A stretch of DNA of 64,000 nucleotides from Alviniconcha marisindica (GCA_018857735.1 JABMCL010000134.1:62501-126500); one strand, 5' to 3'. Shown: positions 1 through 12,494, counted from the first letter of the stretch. Notes: generated by a model not told the origin, from the letters alone. Translations and numbers: made by a program.

Positions 1-75
1 ACTGGACACTGGTATATCATATTTCATTGGACATTGGTATCTCAGACCTCAATGGACACTGGTATGTCCGAGTGC
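1..75. repeat. Short imperfect repeat (GGACACTGGTAT)
   Basis: Three imperfect copies of a ~36-bp unit containing GGACACTGGTAT start the window; probably the end of an array extending leftward, inside the CAP gene's intron. Confidence 0.5.
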
Positions 76-160
76 ACCAATCAATCAGTCAATCAATCGA
101 GTCCACCAAGCAAGCCCAAACAGCAGTGATCATGATTATGTCAGAAGAGAGTTCACTCAC

Positions 161-349
161 CAATTTTTGCATGTTGGCTGCCGGTGGGTTGACCTGCCCC
201 CTGATCTCGTTGTGCTCCGAGACGATGCGATCTCTCCACGCCTTTCCCAGTACGACCCGCTTGCCGCTCTGCGCTCCCTCCTTCACACACATGGTATGGT
301 TCGGGTCCAGCGCCTGGTACTTGCTGGCACACTGTCCACAAAAAAGGGA
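161..349 (-). CDS. CAP-superfamily (CRISP / venom allergen 5-like) secreted protein, single internal exon
   Basis: A 189-bp exon on the minus strand, bounded by an acceptor (TTTTCAG, 350-356) and a strong donor (GTGAGTG, 154-160), encodes 63 residues in phase 0. It opens with a Cys-rich segment (LFCGQCASKYQ, DPNHTMC) and ends in the conserved CAP start RIVSEHNEIRGQVNPPAANM, where 'HNxxR...NPPAANM' is typical of CRISP, Tex31-like and allergen-5 proteins. The rest of the CAP domain must lie to the left of the window. CAP proteins are secreted; molluscan members include venom-gland and defence proteins, but nothing here shows venom expression. A possible signal-peptide exon lies at 11,706-11,748, though its phase does not join directly. 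Family call is firm; the specific function is unknown. Confidence 0.8.
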
Positions 350-544
350 CTGAAAACCAGGATGCAACAACAGCATGGACAACGAGTTTTTTCTCACTCA
401 GCCGCTATGACCTACAGTTCCCTCTCCATCTCAGGCACCATCATGTTCAAGTGTCCACAAAGCCCAACCTTAGATCGTCCTCTTCAAACACCGTGTTGAC
501 TGCTGAGATAGTTCTGCGTATGGACGTCATATACGGTACTCTTT

Positions 545-1510
<966 letters not shown>

Positions 1511-2350
1511 TTGTCGATCATACAGATTCACACAGACACAACAAAACTTCTCACTATTACATTGTACTACACCACGGGCACCATCATGCTCCAAGGCTGT
1601 GCCTGTCGCAGATGGGCGAATCACGAGTTTGAGTGCCATAAGGTCGTTGTGAACGCTATTGACAAACTGAGGCCTTGTTCATCAAACACAATGAATGACA
1701 GTAACTGTCTAGTTTCAGTTTCAGTCGGCAATGGTGGTGCCACCGCTACAATCACTGCCGGTACACCGACCACCTGTGACAACACTGCTTCAGTCGGCAG
1801 TTACGATACTGTAGCTGCTGTTGCCGTCAGTACTGCCTCCGACGACTGCGACAACACCGCGGCCGTCAGCAGTGATGTGGCCCCGTCGGCTGATGCCACC
1901 GCTGCTGGAACAACCATCGTCTCCAACGACAGCGACAACGCCTCGTCCTTCAGCAGTGACGTGGCCCCATCAGCTCATGCCACCACTGCTGTCTCCGACG
2001 ACAGCGACAACACCGCATTCGTCAGCAGTGATGCGGCCCCATCGGCTCATGCCACCGCTGCTGTCTCCGACTACAGCGACGACAACATCGCGTCCGTCAG
2101 CAGTAAGGTGGCCCAATCGGCTCATGCCACCGCTGCTGGAACCACCATCGTCTCCGACGACAGCGACAACACCGTGTCATTTGGTGGTGATGATGCTGGC
2201 ACTGCTGGGTATCGAGGGTTCTCAGACCCGGCAGCTGCCATCACTACCGACACGCCCATCCTTACTGACGACAGCGACAACGCCATCCCTGCCGGTGGTG
2301 ATACTGCCATTGCTGCGGCTCACAGCGCTGAACAAGCAATACACACTTAA
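1511..2350 (+). pseudogene. Non-LTR retrotransposon ORF1, 5' portion (copy 1)
   Basis: The likely start is the ATG at 1,586 (MLQGCACRRWANHEFECHK). The frame continues as a low-complexity Ser/Asp/Asn/Ala stretch with ~24-residue repeats centred on SDDSDN and APSAHATAA. From about 1,840 to 2,316 it matches 26,540-26,995, where the same ORF runs on into a coiled coil and an SGNH domain. Here homology stops at ~2,316 and the frame soon ends, so this copy is 3'-truncated or rearranged. It probably supplied the N-terminal nucleic-acid-binding or chaperone part of ORF1; that role is inferred from ORF1 proteins in general. Confidence 0.6.
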
Positions 2351-2447
2351 TGCACATCGAGATGGAAAATGTTATCAGCAATTTAACAAAAAGCTAACAC
2401 ATAATATAAACGTCAAAAAGGGTTCAAGCATGGCTATGAGAAAGATG

Positions 2448-2465
2448 CACGCGCGAGCGCGCGCG

Positions 2466-2546
<81 letters not shown>
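2448..2546. repeat. Compound microsatellite (GC)n(AC)n
   Basis: A GCGCGC run followed by ~35 CA dinucleotides: alternating purine-pyrimidine sequence with Z-DNA potential. Confidence 0.97.
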
Positions 2547-2548
<2 letters not shown>

Positions 2549-2640
2549 CCTACAGACTGATGAGGGTGAAGGACAAGTTTTGCTTAACTGAAATATTCTA
2601 AGAAGACAAATGTCTTGAGTTTGCTTTTGAAAGATGAGAG
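2547..2640 (-). mobile_element. LINE ORF2 C-terminal fragment (copy 1)
   Basis: Read on the minus strand this encodes [16 protein letters not shown] followed by a stop, the usual C-terminus of ORF2 in many metazoan LINEs. About 90 bp match 39,831-39,925 in the opposite orientation. It is a short relic. Confidence 0.6.
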
Positions 2641-3185
2641 AGTAGCAGAAAGCCTGATGGCTTGGGGGAGATTGTGTATTCAGTGTGAGTGAGTAGAGTG
2701 TGTGCATGACTTTATAGACTGTCCCTAATATGCTTTTAGCATCTGAGGACATTAAGCAAAAACACAAGAACAACAAGAACAAGTGTGTGCACGAGTATAT
2801 GGCTGTTAACTTGCTGTTTTAGTTCTGCTCTCTTAACTAGGCGTCTGAAAACCTTGCTGTCTTGGGTGTCTTTCTGGCAGACGTTATTTGTTAGTAGGGC
2901 CTCTTTATCATTTTGGATGATGATCTAAATAACGTCAGTCAGTTTATTGCCATGTCGTGCTGCTTAAGTAACATATAAATAGAAAACTCGAACGCCATTA
3001 CGGGTACGTGGGAATTTCTTATTGCTTAATTGCTATTGTATTTTAATTTAATCAAAATTACACCAGTGACGTTATTCCGTGTATGCTGTTTTATGGATTG
3101 TGCAGTGTCTCGTTCCCTATTTGTTTATTGTCTTGTAAAATGCATCCGCATTTGATTTAACATAATGATGCAATTTTATTAATGT
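2641..3185. other. No recognisable gene
   Basis: AT-rich sequence with no supported coding frame. The part next to the LINE relic may be more of the same element. Confidence 0.4.
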
Positions 3186-3826
3186 ACCGTTGTACGTCAT
3201 TTTTATCAATCGTTCATGATCATTGTCTTGTAATACATGCAATTGTATTACCTAGATCCTGTTCTTTATGTATGTATTGCCATTTTTATCAATTGTTCAC
3301 AATCACTGTCTTGTCACATGGAATTGTATTACCTAGATCCTGTTCTTTATGTATGTATTGCCATTTTTATCAATTGTTCACAATCACTGTCTTGTCACAT
3401 GGAATTGTATTACCTAGATCCTGTTCTTTATGTATGTATTGCCATTTTTATCAATTGTTCACAATCACTGTCTTGTCACATGGAATTGTATTACCTAGAT
3501 CCTGTTCTTTATGTATGTATTGCCATTTTTATCAATTGTTCACAATCACTGTCTTGTCACATGGAATTGTATTACCTAGATCCTGTTCTTTATGTATGTA
3601 TTGCCATTTTTATCAATTGTTCACAATCACTGTCTTGTCACATGGAATTGTATTACCTAGATCCTGTTCTTTATGTATGTATTGCCATTTTTATCAATTG
3701 TTCACAATCACTGTCTTGTCACATGGAATTGTATTACCTAGATCCTGTTCTTTATGTATGTATTGCCATTTTTATCAATTGTTCACAATCACTGTCTTGT
3801 CACATGGAATTGTATTACCTAGATCT
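3186..3826. repeat. 81-bp minisatellite, ~8 copies
   Basis: Near-identical 81-bp units; the first copy is degenerate. Because 81 is a multiple of three, two long repetitive frames stay open (27-residue unit with LYYLDPVLYVC). There is no start context or domain, so I treat it as non-coding. The near-identity implies recent expansion or homogenisation. Confidence 0.95.
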
Positions 3827-3861
3827 CTTTTTCTTCTTTTTTATGCATGTAGTTTTTACTT

Positions 3862-5590
3862 CAGGCTGTGCACCTGATGTTCGTTTGCGTGTATATAGTA
3901 ACCAGATCAATATGTGTGCACACCTAATGTTCCCTTTGTGTGTATATAGTAACCAGATGAATATGTGTGGGTACCTAATGTTCGTTTGTGTGTATATAGT
4001 AACCAGATGAATATGTGTGGGTACCTAATGTTCGTTTGTGTGTATATAGTAACCAGATGAATAGGTGTGGGTACCTAATGTTCGTTTGTGTGTATATAGT
4101 AACCAGATCAATATGTGTGGGTACCTAATGTTCCCTTTGTGTGTATATAGTAACCAGATGAATAGGTGTGGGTACCTAATGTTCGTTTGTGTGTATATAG
4201 TAACCAGATGAATATGTGTGGATACCTAATGTTCGTTTGTGTGTATATAGTAACCAGATCAATATGTGTGGGTACCTAATGTCCGTTTGTGTGTATATAG
4301 TAACCAGATGAATATGTGTGGGTACCTAATGTTCGTTTGTGTGTATATAGTAACCAGATGAATATGTGTGGGTACCTAATGTTCGTTTGTGTGTATATAG
4401 TAACCAGATGAATATGTGTGGGTACCTAATGTTCCTTTGTGTGTATATAGTAACCAGATGAATATGTGTGGGTACCTAATGTTCGTTTGTGTGTATATAG
4501 TAACCAGATGAATATGTGTGGGTACCTAATGTTCGTTTGTGTGTATATAGTAACCAGATCAATATGTGTGGGTACCTAATGTCCGTTTGTGTGTATATAG
4601 TAACCAGATGAATATGTGTGGGTACCTAATGTTCGTTTGTGTGTATATAGTAACCAGATAAATATGTGTGGGTACCTAATGTTCGTTTGTGTGTATATAG
4701 TAACCAGATGAATATGTGTGGGTACCTAATGTTCCCTTTGTGTGTATATAGTAACCAGATGAATATGTGTGGGTACCTAATGTTCGTTTGTGTGTATATA
4801 GTAACCAGATGAATATGTGTGGGTACCTAATGTTCGTTTGTGTGTATATAGTAACCAGATGAATATGTGTGGGTACCTAATGTTCGTTTGTGTGTATATA
4901 GTAACCAGATGAATATGTGTGGGTACCTAATGTTCGTTTGCGTGTATATAGTAACCAGATCAATATGTGTGCGCACCTATGTTCCCTTTGTGTGTATATA
5001 GTAACCAGATGAATATGTGTGTGCACCTAATGTTCGTTTGCGTGTATATAGTAAACAGATGACTATGTGTGTGCACCTAATGTTCCCTTTGCGTGTATAT
5101 AGTAACCAGATGAATATGTGTGGGTACCTAATGTTCGTTTGCGTGTATATAGTAACCAGATGAATATGTGTGGGTACCTAATGTTCGTTTGCGTGTATAT
5201 AGTAACCAGATGAATATGTGTGTGCACCTAATGTTCCCTTTGCGTGTATATAGTAACCAGATCAATATGTGTGCACACCTAATGTTCCCTTTGTGTGTAT
5301 ATAGTAACCAGATGAATATGTGTGTGCACCTAATGTTCGTTTGCGTCAGTGTATATAATAAACAGATGAATATGTGTGTGCACCTAATGTTCCCTTTGCG
5401 TGTATATAGTAACCAGATGAATATGTGTGTGTACCTAATGTTCGTTTGCGACAGTGTATATAATAAACAGATGAATATGTGTGTGCACCTAATGTCCGTT
5501 TGCGTGTATATAGTAACCAGATGAATAGGTGTGGGTACCTAATGTTCGTTTGCGTGTGTATACTAATCAGATGAATAGGTGTGGGCAAGG
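3862..5590. repeat. 50-bp minisatellite, ~34 copies
   Basis: A head-to-tail array with core GGTACCTAATGTTCG and TATATAGTAACCAGAT. Variants alternate CGTTTG/CCCTTTG and GGGTACC/GTGCACC, giving higher-order variation along the array. The right end is more divergent. Confidence 0.97.
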
Positions 5591-5674
5591 GAAAAAGGCA
5601 TTCTAATGGACTTCTTTTCACTGAACGTCACCTAAACCGATTCTCGTCGGTCTTCGTAGTTCTAGCCCAACGCT

Positions 5675-5830
5675 TCTAAAGCTGGGTACTATTTCTAAAG
5701 CTGGGTATTATTTGTAAAGCTGGGTATAATTCTAAAGCTGGGTATTATTTCGAAAGCTGGGTATAATTCTAAAGCTGGATATCATCTCTATAAAACCGGA
5801 TATCATTCGAAAGCTGCAAAAGCTTCTTTT
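5675..5830. repeat. ~19-bp array (TCTAAAGCTGGGTATTATT), left block
   Basis: Degenerate ~19-bp units, continued at 6,419-6,610. The two blocks are one array split by a LINE insertion. Confidence 0.85.
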
Positions 5831-6418
5831 TTAAAGAAGAGCTGATCTCATGACGTCTTCGGACCCAAAACCTTTAACTGCCAGATATGTATATCAAATC
5901 GGACAGGAAGAATAGGAAGAAACGGTTTTAGTATCTAATAGGTTTCACCAAATTCGACCAAAACTTTCAGACTGTTGTTGTCCTTTTGTATTACAAAGAA
6001 AGAAAACAGTGTTTTATATAGATTACATACTGGTCACCCTTATTTCACACATCCCTTCATTCTAAAAATAAAAGAGGTTCCTGTCTGTGTTGCATGTAAT
6101 GCTGTAATCACAGTTAACTATATCTTGATTGAATGTGCTGATTTGTTGGAGATCAGAAAGAAATATTTCGAAGAGAGATCTTTGTTTTCACCCTTTCGGA
6201 ACATGATTCAGGGAATACTTTTTAACTTCTTGCGACAGACTGGTGTGTTTTATAAAATATGACGTGTGTTAAATGTGAACTGTTTTTAAAGATTTTTTAA
6301 AATGTGAAACGTTTTACAATTTGTCTAAGGAATAACTAGGAGACAAAGTGAAGTTTGTTGATGTAATCCTCCGTGGCTGACTGGGTTCAAGGCATCAACT
6401 ACCTAACTAACTCTCTAA
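5831..6418 (+). mobile_element. 5'-truncated LINE fragment inserted in the 19-bp array
   Basis: The frame 5,975-6,262 contains YRLHTGHPYFTHPFILK, then PVCVACNAVITVNYILIECA and RKKYF. This is the Cys/His-containing C-terminal tail found downstream of the reverse transcriptase in I/Jockey-type LINEs (pattern LRxGHxxLTH...PxCxxC...TVxHILxxC). A stop at 6,260 is followed by an AT-rich 3' region. The surrounding 19-bp array resumes on the far side. The clade is tentative. Confidence 0.65.
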
Positions 6419-6610
6419 ACCTCAGTATTATTCCAAAGCTGGCTATTATTTCTCAAAAGCTTGGTATTATTTTCTAAAGCTTGGTATTATTTCTAAAGCT
6501 GGGTAATATTATTTCTCTAAAGCTGGATATTATTTCTCTATAGCTGGGAATTATTTCAAAAGCTGGGTATTCTGTTCTAAAGCTGGTATTCTTTTCTAAC
6601 CTGTGTATTA
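6419..6610. repeat. ~19-bp array, right block
   Basis: Same unit as at 5,675-5,830, more degenerate, with occasional insertions. Confidence 0.85.
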
Positions 6611-6719
6611 TTTCTACAGTTGGTGCTCATCTGACAAGGCTGTCTGTCAGAGCAACACTGGCTGTGCTTTACTTTTGATGTCGCTATACCCCCCTCCCCC
6701 CCAGTATAATGGGCGTGAA

Positions 6720-7320
<601 letters not shown>

Positions 7321-8112
7321 CTAACCTATGCCAGCATCATTAGGATTCATACATAGACCTTATTGCCAGCATATTAGGATTCTACACATCCATACATCAA
7401 AATATATAATTACTCTACACCTTATTGCCAGCATCATTATGGTTCATAGCTGGTTTGCCAGCATGATTAGGATTCTTAGCAATCTTACTATGCAAAATAT
7501 TATAATTAATATACACCTTATCGCCAGCATCATTATGGTTCATAGCTGGTTTCTTCTTCTTTTTTCTTTTTTTCCTTTTTTCACTATGCAAAATATTATA
7601 ATTACTATACACCGTATTGCCAGCATCATTATGGTTCATAGCTGGTTTAATTATTTATTTATTTTTACTATGCAAAATATTATAATTACTATACACCGTA
7701 TTGCCAGCATCATTATGGTTCATAGCTGGTTTAATTAATTATTTATTTTTACTATGCAAAATATTATAATTACTATACACCGTATTGCCAGCTCATTATG
7801 GTTCATAGCTGGTTTAATTATTTATTTATTTTTACTATGCAAAATATTATAATTACTATACACCGTATTGCCAGCATCATTATGGTTCATAGCTTCTTTT
7901 CTTCTTCTTCTTTTTTTTTTTTTTTTTTTTTAACTATGCAAAATATTATAATTACTAGACATCTTATTGCCAGCATCATTATGGTTCATAGCTTCTTGTT
8001 TTTAAAAATTACTATGCCGATTGTTATAATTACTGTACACCTTATTGCCAGCATCATTATGGTTCATAGCTGTTTTAATGTTGTTGCTTTTTTACTATGC
8101 AGATTATTATAA
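7321..8112. repeat. ~84-bp minisatellite, ~9 copies
   Basis: Units contain GCCAGCATCATTATGGTTC and ATGCAAAATATTATAATTAC with variable T-rich linkers. It continues the spacer series of the preceding CA region. Confidence 0.93.
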
Positions 8113-8390
8113 TTACCGTTGCTCTTTTCACCATCTCCGATTCGGAGCTCACTGGAACAAACAAAAATGAAACAAGCTCATTAAAAACATAAAGAAGGGT
8201 TGGAATGGGTAGATTTTGTGGATTAGATGGCTGCGTATAGGTTCATTTAGGTAGAATAGACGGCAGGAGTGGGGTGATTTACTCATGTTGGTTCATTAGA
8301 TGGCTGGAATGGAATAAATCAGGAGGAGGAATGGAGTCATTTAGATGGATCAGTTAGCTGGAAATGGTGTGATTTCGGTGGAGTTATTAT
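8113..8390. other. Short degenerate repeats, no gene
   Basis: A GGTNCATTTAGNTGG-type degenerate series runs through 8,200-8,390; no coding signal. Confidence 0.4.
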
Positions 8391-8511
8391 ACCTGGTATT
8401 TACTCGCATGCCAGGTGAGAGTTACCGACAGGCGACTCGTGTCTTTGTTGTTGTGTTTGCGTGACGTCTTTCGAGCGTTAATTAACTCCCTTGTTTGTTG
8501 TTTCTGCACAA
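8391..8511. repeat. Direct repeat flanking the 79-bp array (left copy)
   Basis: About 120 bp (GGTGAGAG..TACCG.CAGGCGACT ... GTGACGTCTTTCG ... TTAACTCCC.TGTTT) recurs at 9,971-10,087 in the same orientation on the other side of the array. Confidence 0.7.
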
Positions 8512-8800
8512 GCTCTGTTCATATTGTGACCATTCACTATGATGTAAACATGTAAATGGGTGTACTTGTCTGTTTACATGTTCGGTCTTGAGGCTAACAT
8601 GTAAAAGTGTGTATTTGTCTGTTTATAGGTTGAGCCACATTGTGACCATTCACTATGATGCTGACATGTATTTGTGTGTATTTGTCTGTTTATATGTTCG
8701 GTCTTGAGGCTAACATGTAAATGTGTGTATTTGTCTGTTTATAGGTTGAACCAGATTGTGACCATTCACTATGAGGCTAACATGTAAATGTGTGTATTTA
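8512..8800. repeat. 79-bp minisatellite, left block
   Basis: Units contain GTCTTGAGGCTAACATGTAA and GTATTTGTCTGTTTAT. The array is split by a LINE 3' end at 8,801-9,122. Confidence 0.9.
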
Positions 8801-8959
8801 AGAATAATAATAATAATGTACATTTATCATGCACTGATCAACGCCCTGAGCGCTCACATGATACATATTAACCTAAATATGATATTCTGTACACATGTAG
8901 AGCAGAGTCCTACCAAAACAATTTACATAAAGTATTATAAAAAATAAAATAAAAACGCA

Positions 8960-9039
<80 letters not shown>

Positions 9040-9122
9040 ACTGACTGTAGCAGAAACTGGGTACTGATATTAGGTTGGAAATACTGTGAGAAGAGGAAGG
9101 TTTTCAGTTTGGCTTTAAAATA
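8801..9122 (-). mobile_element. 5'-truncated LINE 3' end with (ATT)n tail (copy 1)
   Basis: Read on the minus strand it starts at FKxKLKTF (ORF2 C-terminus), passes a (GT)n tract and an untranslated segment, and ends in (ATT)n at 8,801-8,817. The same element occurs at 39,210-39,468, truncated at almost the same point. It lies inside the 79-bp array; flanking TATTT is a possible short target duplication. Confidence 0.75.
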
Positions 9123-9866
9123 TTTCTGTTTATGTGTTGAGCCAGGTTCGAGATCAAAGTACTATGTTAGGTCTTGAGGCTAACATGTAAGTGTGTGTAT
9201 TTATCTGTTTATGTGTTGAGCCAGTTTGTGACCATTCACTATGAGGCTAACATGTAAGTGTGTGTATTCGTCTGTTTATGTGTTGAGCCAGTTTCTAGAT
9301 CAAAGGACTATGTTCGGTCTTGTGGCTAACATGTAAATGTGTGTTTTCGTCTTTTTATGTGTTGAGCCAGGTTCGAGATCAAAGTACTATGTTAGGTCTT
9401 GAGGCTAACATGTAAATGTGTGTATTTGTCTGTTTATGTGTTGAGCCAGGTTCGAGATCAAAGTACTATGTTAGGTCTTGAAGCTAACATGTAAATGTAT
9501 GTATTTGTCTGTTTATGTGTGGAGCCAGTTTCCAGATCAAAGGACTATGTTCGGTCTTGAGGCTAAAGTGTATTTGTTTATATGTGGAGCCAATTTCCAG
9601 ATCAAAGGACTATGTTCGGTCTTGTGGCTAACATGTAAATGTGTGTATTTGTCTGTTTATGTGTTGAGCCAGGTTCGAGATCAAAGGACTATGTTCGGTT
9701 TTGAGGCTAACATGTAAATGTGTATATTTGTCTGTTCATATGTTGAGCCAGTTTCCAGATCAAAGGACCATGTTCGATCTTGAGGCTAACACGTAAGTGT
9801 GTGTATTTGTCTGTTTATATGTTGAGCCAGTTTCGAGATCAAAGGACTATGTTCGGTCTTGAATAA
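9123..9866. repeat. 79-bp minisatellite, right block
   Basis: Continuation of 8,512-8,800; alternate units carry either a CCATTCACTATG or a GATCAAAGGACTATG middle segment. Confidence 0.93.
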
Positions 9867-9970
9867 AAATTGGTTCTGTCTCACGCCTGTACGACTGTGT
9901 GTCGCCGAGTGTGCCTGAAATGGAGGGTATACAATTATGCTAATGTGGAGGATCGTTTTTCGAGTGATGT

Positions 9971-10087
9971 ACCTTTGGTTTTACTAGCCTGCGAGGTGAG
10001 AGATACCGCAGGCGACTGAGGTCTTTGTTGCAGAGTCATCAGAGTGTGACGTCTTTCGTGCGCTCATTAACTCCCCTGTTTCTTGTT
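9971..10087. repeat. Direct repeat flanking the 79-bp array (right copy)
   Basis: Matches 8,391-8,511 with scattered differences. Confidence 0.7.
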
Positions 10088-10159
10088 CCTAATGTCAGTA
10101 CTTAACAATTATCATTTTAAAATGAAGTATTAATATAAATGATCATTAGCATAGTTGCA

Positions 10160-10527
10160 GTGCATTCATTCCAAATGACAGTGTATAGTGCACACAGTGC
10201 ATGTTCTCCATCCATTCCAAATGACAGTGTATAGTGCATACAGTCCATGTTCTCCATCCATTCCAAATGACAATGTATAGTGCATACAGTGCATGTTCTC
10301 CATCCATTCCAAATGACAGTGTATAGTGCACACAGTGCATGTTCTCCATCCATCCCAAATGACAATGTATAGTGCACACAGTGCATGTTCTCCATCCATT
10401 CCAAATGACAATGTATAGTGCATACAGTCCATGTTCTCCATCCATTCCAAATGACAGTGTATAGTGCACACAGTGCATGTTCTCCACCCATTCCAAATGA
10501 CAATGTATAGTGCACACAGTGCATGTA
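10160..10527. repeat. 46-bp minisatellite, ~8 copies
   Basis: Units of CATTCCAAATGACAGTG plus TATAGTGCACACAGTGCATG. With a period of 46 (not a multiple of three), all three minus-strand frames are open and show the same peptide repeat, a hallmark of a non-coding array. Confidence 0.96.
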
Positions 10528-10547
10528 AATCCCCGCCCACCGCTTTC

Positions 10548-10905
10548 TTTTGCGAATGTTCTCTCGGCAACTGCAGTATGTTTTTCAGACTGTATAAATT
10601 ATATTGTTTTGCAAAACGTTCTCTTGGCAGTTGTTATATGTTTTACAGACTGTATCAATTATATTGTTTTGCAAAACATTCTCATGGCAGTTGTTATATG
10701 TTTTACAGACTATAAATTATATTGTTTTGGAAAACGTTCTCTTGGCAGTTGTTATATGTTTTACGGACTGTATATATTCTTTTTGGAGAATGCTTTCTTG
10801 GCAACTATTAATTATATGTTTTACAAACTGTATATATTGTTTTGGAGATTGCTCTCTTGGCAACTGTTTTATGTATTTTACAAACTGTATCTATTGGTGC
10901 ACATT
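10548..10905. repeat. ~60-bp minisatellite, ~6 copies
   Basis: Units contain TTCTCTTGGCAGTTG and TATGTTTTACAGACTG. Confidence 0.93.
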
Positions 10906-11440
10906 AAAGGGTTCTCATGAGTGTAGCTAGATAAGTGCATGCCTTCACATCATAATTAGCATCAGCTGCAGTACAAATGCTCGTTTGAGAACAATGATTC
11001 GCCTTATTAGGTAAGTATCGCACGTTCTTTGTGATTGTACCCTAACACCCCAGCGACAGGTAGACAACCATTCGCACGTGAACAACATTGACGATAACGC
11101 TGCACCAACAAGAAGACGCGTACAGCACGATACTTGGCAACAGGATCTCACTCCTCAAGTACACTATCAACAGGGTTTCGTGACACTTTACAAGTTTAAC
11201 CAGACACTCAAATCTTCAGTGATACAAAAATAATCAAATTAGTCTTCATACAGAAGTTTTCAAAACGTCAATATGGCATCAAACCTAGTTACACGGCTAA
11301 ATACGTTTCCACCACCCTTAGAGGGTCCAGTAAGCATAAAACGGGATTACCGTAGCGATTAGTAAATTACCCATACCATTGATCTACAAAAGCGGCCAGT
11401 CACAAACAAGCCACCAAGAAAAACAAGGCCTGTCGCACCT
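10906..11440. other. No recognisable gene
   Basis: Non-repetitive sequence. A 68-residue minus-strand frame at 10,945-11,151 has no recognisable domain. Confidence 0.4.
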
Positions 11441-11447
11441 CTAAGCA

Positions 11448-11451
11448 CACA

Positions 11452-11482
<31 letters not shown>

Positions 11483-11645
11483 CGCACGTACGCACGCACA
11501 CGCACACGCGCGCTTCTGTCCAGTAAAACAGTTTAAAAAAACACACACTTGGTTCTGTGCAATCGAAACAAAACACATGGCTCCGAGTAATGAAACAAAC
11601 GCGGACGCACGCCCGCACGCACACACGCACACACACACACACGGT
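11448..11645. repeat. Two (CA)n/(CG-CA)n microsatellite blocks
   Basis: Blocks at ~11,448-11,512 and ~11,604-11,641 are separated by ~90 bp that includes similar GGTTCTGTGCAAT flanks, suggesting one duplicated unit. Confidence 0.85.
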
Positions 11646-11705
11646 TCTGTGCAATGAAATGGCCAAAACACACACAACACTGCAGACTACAAACCAGCAC
11701 CCTAC

Positions 11706-11748
11706 CAGTGTGAGCGAGGAGAGCTGCGCAGACCACCACCAGCCACAT
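11706..11748 (-). CDS. Candidate signal-peptide exon (possible exon 1 of the CAP gene)
   Basis: On the minus strand an ATG at 11,748 opens MWLVVVCAALLAHT, a convincing secretory signal core, and runs into CACACTG|GTAGGG, a plausible donor, leaving phase 1. It lies upstream of the CAP exon at 161-349 on the same strand and CAP proteins are secreted, so it could be that gene's first exon. The CAP exon begins in phase 0, so at least one more exon would be needed between them; I did not find it. No promoter is recognised. Confidence 0.25.
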
Positions 11749-11759
11749 CTTCCTTCTAA

Positions 11760-12454
11760 AGACCTTTACCGCAAAATATGATGGCGTAGCCACGTTGAGA
11801 CAAAATGTCCTACAGACAGCAACCAGTGGCTCTGCAACTTTTATAGCCACAAGTTTCCAAAACAGTTAAAAGCTTTCTTTGAAATCGGCTTCATTTCCTT
11901 TGGAGTTTTTAGCGCGTGCTACAACAAACGGTTGATGGCTGCACGAGCTCTCGCCGGATCGCCCACAGGTGTCTCTCTCTGAGACCGGCCTCAGTGTCGA
12001 CAGCTCGTTCGGCAAACCAAATAACTGCCTCTTTCTTTCCTTCATAATGTGAGGGTTGTGCGTTAATCAGTCTTTTCCATGCATCAAAATCACCACTTTA
12101 TCCTATTGTCGTCGGCTTTTGTACGTATACGTTGGCTTGTTGGCTTTGTATGCTTACAGAGTATTTCAGTTCTTCCGTTCTTTCTTCTACCGCGATCGAT
12201 CTGTAAATAGGTTTCGTATAAGTATTCCTATTGTCATCACAAAATAATACGTATCCTTTTATCTTAAAGTCTGATTCTGTTGGCTTTGACGGGACCAGAT
12301 TGAATTACTCATTTGATTTTCCATGTTCCACCTCTTTTCCGTTCTCTTCACTGGCTCCCTATTACCCGAAGAATAAATAAACTTTCGGCTTTTGAAGCGA
12401 ACGTTTCTTAAGCCTGTATACACCACACTCCAGACAACAATTCTAAATTACCCT
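11760..12454. other. No recognisable gene
   Basis: Unique-looking sequence without a supported reading frame. Confidence 0.4.
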
Positions 12455-12494
12455 CCCCCCCCCCCCCCCCCAAAAAAAAAGGGGGGGGGGGGGG
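12455..12494. repeat. C17-A9-G14 homopolymer palindrome
   Basis: Seventeen C, nine A and fourteen G run consecutively, so the C and G tracts can pair as a hairpin with an A loop. Read length may be unreliable here. Confidence 0.9.

Noticed and set aside
3182..4010. Long frames encoding repeated hydrophobic peptides (LYYLDPVLYVC...)
   Set aside because: They are open only because the 81-bp period is a multiple of three; two frames are open at once and there is no domain or gene context.
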